Source: Ruminococcus turbiniformis | Lineage (GTDB): Bacteria; Bacillota; Clostridia; Lachnospirales; Lachnospiraceae | Assembly: GCF_020687545.1 (NCBI RefSeq) | Contig: NZ_JAJEQX010000023.1 | Location: 1-64,000 of the forward strand | Direction: 5' to 3' | DNA length: 64,000 bases | Shown here: one piece after another, positions 62,236-64,000 of the stretch | Position numbering within the stretch: position 1 is the first letter of the stretch | Layout: each line of letters opens with the position of its first letter | The notes under the pieces: generated by a model | Told to the model about the DNA's origin: nothing | The model's database searches: none | The model's input: the letters and a program-made list of their open reading frames with translations, nothing else | Translations under genes and position numbers: made by a program

Positions 62236-64000
62236 CCGTGTAGAGCTGATAGTAGCGGCCTTTCTGCTCCAGAAGCTCCTCATGGCTGCCTCGCTCGATC
62301 ACCTGGCCCTTTTCCAGCACAAGGATCGCCTCCGAGTTGCGCACCGTGGACAGCCTGTGGGCGATGACGAACACCGTCCGCCCTTCCATGATCGCATCCA
62401 TTCCCTTCTCAATCAGCCGTTCAGTCCTCGTGTCGATGGAGGATGTCGCCTCGTCGAGAATCAGCACCGGCGGGTATGCCACCGCAGCCCGGGCGATCGC
62501 CAGCAGCTGCCTCTGTCCCTGGGAAAGATTGCTTCCGTCACTGTACAGCACAGTATCATATCCTTCAGGAAGCCTGCGGATAAAGGAGTCTGCATTGGCA
62601 AGCCGGGCTGCCTCTCTCACTTCCTCATCCGTAGCATCCAGACGCCCGTAACGGATATTGTCCGCGATCGTCCCGGTAAAGAGATGGGTGTCCTGAATCA
62701 CCATGGCAAGAGATCTTCGCAGATCGTCCAAGCGGATTCTGCGGATGTCGATCCCGTCGTACAGGATGCGCCCTTCCTGTATCTCATAAAAGCGGTTGAC
62801 CAGATTGATAATCGTCGTCTTTCCCGCGCCCGTCGATCCGACAAAGGCGATCTTCTGCCCCGGCTTCGCGTACAGACTGATCCCTGAGAGCACCTTCTTC
62901 TCCGGCACATAGCCGAACACCACATTTTCAAAGCGCACATCGCCCCGGAGCGGAATGAGCCTTCCGTCCTCCTCTTTCCAGGCGGGACCCTTTTCTGTAT
63001 ACACAAGGGTGACTGTACCGCTGTCTTCTTCCGGCTTCTCGTGCATCATATCGAAAATCCGTTCCGCGCCTGCCAGTGCGGAAAGGATGAAGTTGACCTG
63101 CTGTGTAAACTGATTTAAGGGGAGCGCGCTCTGGCGGACATAGACAAGATATGCGGCCAGGCTTCCCAGATCCATCATCCCCGCAATCGCGAGAAGTCCT
63201 CCGGTGCACGCGGATATGGCGTAGCACGCGTAGGAGAGGCTTACGATACTCGGAATCATCATGGAGGAATAAGCCAGCGCCTTTGTGGAGGCAGCCCGCA
63301 GATCCTCGTTTTTCTCTCGGAAGACCTTCATATCTTCCTCCTCATGGTTAAAGATCTTCTCTACCTTCTGCCCCGCCACCATCTCTTCCGCGAATCCGTT
63401 CACCGCGGCCAGATAGGCCTGCTGCCGGTCATAGTATTCCTTGCTTCTCTTTCCATTCCAGCGGATAAAGCAAAACATAATGCAGAGAAATACAATCACG
63501 ATCAGCGCCATATGAACATTGAGCACCAGCAGCATGACAACCGTACCGACCAGTGTCAGGGAACTCTGTATCACAAGTGTAAAGCTGTTGTTTAACGCCT
63601 CCTGAATCGTGTCCACATCATTTGTAAAACGGCTCATGAGCTCCCCGTGGGTATGGGCGTCAAAATATCTGAGAGGAAGTTTCTGCACATGAGCGAAAAG
63701 ATCCCGGCGGATATCGCCCACTACCTTCTGAGAAGTCTTCGCCATCAGGCGGTTGTACCCGAATGTGGCGGATGCCCCGCAGAAATACATGATTCCCATT
63801 CCAAGCAGTGCATAAACAAGCCCCCGGATGTCGCCGGGAAGGATAAACCTGTTGATCACCGGCTTTAAAAGGTACGTCCCCATCACACTGGCGCCGGTGC
63901 TGATAAGTACAAGCACTGCCACAATCAGAAGCAGCCATTTGTGGTATCCCATGTACCGGAACAGCTCAAGGAGCGCCTTTTTCGTATTTTCCGGTCTTTT
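62216..64000 (-). CDS. ABC exporter half-transporter (5' end cut by the window)
   Basis: The frame stays open to base 64,000: codons upstream of the ATG at 63,952 read RPENTKKALLELFRYMG, the usual lead-in to the first helix of MsbA/LmrA-type exporters, so the true start is outside the window. About 590 residues are visible: six membrane segments (about 20-330), then Walker A GSTGAGKTTI, signature LSQGQRQLLAIARA, Walker B VLILDEATSSID and the H-loop VIAHRLSTVRN. Such MarR-linked pairs usually work as heterodimers, so a second half-transporter gene probably lies to the right. Confidence 0.93.
   Translation of the reverse strand, partial: KRPENTKKALLELFRYMGYHKWLLLIVAVLVLISTGASVMGTYLLKPVINRFILPGDIRGLVYALLGMGIMYFCGASATFGYNRLMAKTSQKVVGDIRRDLFAHVQKLPLRYFDAHTHGELMSRFTNDVDTIQEALNNSFTLVIQSSLTLVGTVVMLLVLNVHMALIVIVFLCIMFCFIRWNGKRSKEYYDRQQAYLAAVNGFAEEMVAGQKVEKIFNHEEEDMKVFREKNEDLRAASTKALAYSSMMIPSIVSLSYACYAISACTGGLLAIAGMMDLGSLAAYLVYVRQSALPLNQFTQQVNFILSALAGAERIFDMMHEKPEEDSGTVTLVYTEKGPAWKEEDGRLIPLRGDVRFENVVFGYVPEKKVLSGISLYAKPGQKIAFVGSTGAGKTTIINLVNRFYEIQEGRILYDGIDIRRIRLDDLRRSLAMVIQDTHLFTGTIADNIRYGRLDATDEEVREAARLANADSFIRRLPEGYDTVLYSDGSNLSQGQRQLLAIARAAVAYPPVLILDEATSSIDTRTERLIEKGMDAIMEGRTVFVIAHRLSTVRNSEAILVLEKGQVIERGSHEELLEQKGRYYQLYTGMYELD

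Overview
The window reads as chromosome of a spore-forming, low-to-mid GC Gram-positive anaerobe, most likely a Lachnospiraceae-type clostridium. Reasons: sporulation genes spoVAC, spoVAD and spoVAE; a LoaP-type antiterminator inside an exopolysaccharide operon; an ECF-type ThiW thiamine-precursor carrier under TPP-riboswitch biology; a short (750 aa) glycogen phosphorylase; ammonia-dependent AsnA; strong AGGAGG ribosome sites throughout. The species is not claimed.

Bases 1-23,400 are one long exopolysaccharide/capsule operon on the minus strand. From its promoter (about 23,320) it reads: CpsB-like PHP tyrosine phosphatase, Wzz-type CpsC, tyrosine kinase CpsD, an LCP ligase, a 45-residue membrane peptide, a membrane-bound UDP-GlcNAc 4,6-dehydratase, loaP, a graveyard of three decayed genes, then a PglE/DegT aminotransferase, an initiating sugar-phosphate transferase, a divergent PLP enzyme, an ATP-grasp ligase, a glycosyltransferase broken by an internal deletion, WecC, two GT-B transferases, Wzy polymerase, VanZ, a GT2 transferase, WecB, Wzx flippase and a sugar-transfer ATP-grasp protein. 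An IS66 transposase tail lies at the left edge. The distal part (about 0.2-11 kb) looks clearly more AT-rich than the rest. The predicted product contains a 4-amino-4,6-dideoxy-HexNAc and ManNAcA. An 11-base G/C homopolymer sits just upstream of the operon's -35 box.

Bases 23,400-32,600 carry glmS (amino-sugar supply, with a long leader containing an intrinsic terminator), spoVAD-spoVAE divergent from spoVAC, malQ-glgP (glucan breakdown) and an AraC regulator divergent from glgP.

Bases 32,600-41,000 hold a housekeeping operon (methyltransferase, hslO, nadE, a MoeA-like protein), a PHP-domain protein, two membrane proteins, an AT-rich 540-base gene desert and asnA.

Bases 41,000-51,600 hold two AraC/transporter divergent pairs (MFS and NhaC) and a thiamine salvage cluster: XRE regulator, thiW, TPP riboswitch, thiM, thiE, HAD phosphatase, thiD, cytX.

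Bases 51,600-64,000 hold ybaK-glpK, a two-gene SufBC-like Fe-S assembly unit, a LysR regulator divergent from a YeiH-type exporter, an aminotransferase, a polyol dehydrogenase with a ROK regulator and its likely operator, a MarR regulator and an ABC exporter cut by the right edge. No tRNA, rRNA or CRISPR array was seen.
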